In this document: positions 5,056-5,198 of the stretch, one piece after another
How the letters are laid out: every line of letters starts with the position of its first letter
Position numbering within the stretch: position 1 is the stretch's first letter
Source: Bacteroidales bacterium
GTDB lineage: Bacteria > Bacteroidota > Bacteroidia > Bacteroidales > JAOZQN01
Length of the DNA stretch: 5,198 nucleotides
Reading direction: 5' to 3'
Assembly: GCA_029938985.1 (NCBI GenBank)
Contig: JAOZTW010000414.1
Location: 1 to 5,198, forward strand
The notes under the pieces: generated by a model
What the model was told of the DNA's origin: nothing
Seen by the model: only the letters and a program-made list of their open reading frames with translations
Databases searched by the model: none
Position numbers and translations under genes: made by a program

Positions 5056-5198
5056 TTAAAAAGTTTGTAAAACAATGTTTTCGCTTGAAACTCTTTTTAT
5101 ATTGTTCCCACTTTGAGTAAAAAGAAGTATTCCGTTTTTTTCGGCAACTTCTTTAGCTCGGCTGTCAATGCTCAGGCTCGCCATGGCTCCCATTATAG
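5056..5198 (-). CDS. C-terminal end of a chromosomal-type protein, possibly a coiled-coil/PD-(D/E)XK family member (start outside window)
   Basis: On the minus strand the frame is open from the window edge to TAA at 5058-5056, giving 46 residues. The sequence IMGAMASLSIDSRAKEVAEK, then NGILLFTQSGNNIKRVSSENIVLQTF, has the rhythm of the C-terminal strand-helix-strand seen in a widespread family of coiled-coil proteins with a nuclease-like C-terminal domain (x-GA-x-A, then A-x-x-x-G-hydrophobic, then Q/x-SG-x-x-I). I recall this only from general family appearance, so the family call is tentative; that it is a real coding end is more secure. GC is about 37%, clearly above the genes to the left, suggesting host chromosome beside an AT-rich insertion. 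It converges with the + strand operon. Confidence 0.55.
   Translation of the reverse strand, partial: IMGAMASLSIDSRAKEVAEKNGILLFTQSGNNIKRVSSENIVLQTF

Noticed and set aside
1..5198. tRNA, rRNA, CRISPR arrays and insertion sequences
   Set aside because: No cloverleaf, no regularly spaced repeats, no transposase motifs and no terminal inverted repeats could be seen anywhere in the window.

Overview
The window is AT-rich; one 60-base sample inside the genes is about 23% GC. Every complete gene ends in TAA. Starts are preceded by A-rich or A/T-rich stretches rather than a Shine-Dalgarno sequence, and one gene carries a lipobox. Together these point to a Bacteroidetes (Flavobacteriia/Cytophagia-type) genome. 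Nothing was searched; family assignments rest on motifs read by eye.

Layout. From 1 to 4905 all genes lie on the + strand in a compact series: the end of a coiled-coil protein (1-192), a membrane-anchored helical protein (208-867), a basic HU-like DNA-binding protein with an extended arm (887-1294), a RadA/RecA-type P-loop ATPase with a KNRFG motif (1298-2185), two small beta-rich orphans (2189-2683, 2695-3051), a membrane-anchored SleB-type cell-wall hydrolase (3089-3787), a lipoprotein (3821-4366) and a small membrane-anchored protein (4450-4905). The HU, ATPase and first orphan genes are separated by only 3 bp, so they are probably co-transcribed. Just before the last gene, at 4401-4444, lie two interleaved inverted repeats that end 5 nt upstream of its start codon. 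A strong bidirectional terminator (4910-4949) closes the series. After about 100 bp with no convincing gene, the end of an opposite-strand gene of higher GC (about 37%) enters from the right (5056-5198).

Interpretation (inference). Genome-compacting protein, ATPase, small beta-rich proteins, anchored peptidoglycan hydrolase, lipoprotein and tiny membrane proteins, with no recognisable tail, portal or terminase gene, fit the late/structural end of a small prophage or phage-like element. A membrane-containing tailless virus is one attractive possibility. The element's right edge probably lies between about 4950 and 5055. The main alternative is the lysis/accessory end of an ordinary tailed prophage or another integrated element. 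The genes left of the window would decide between these.
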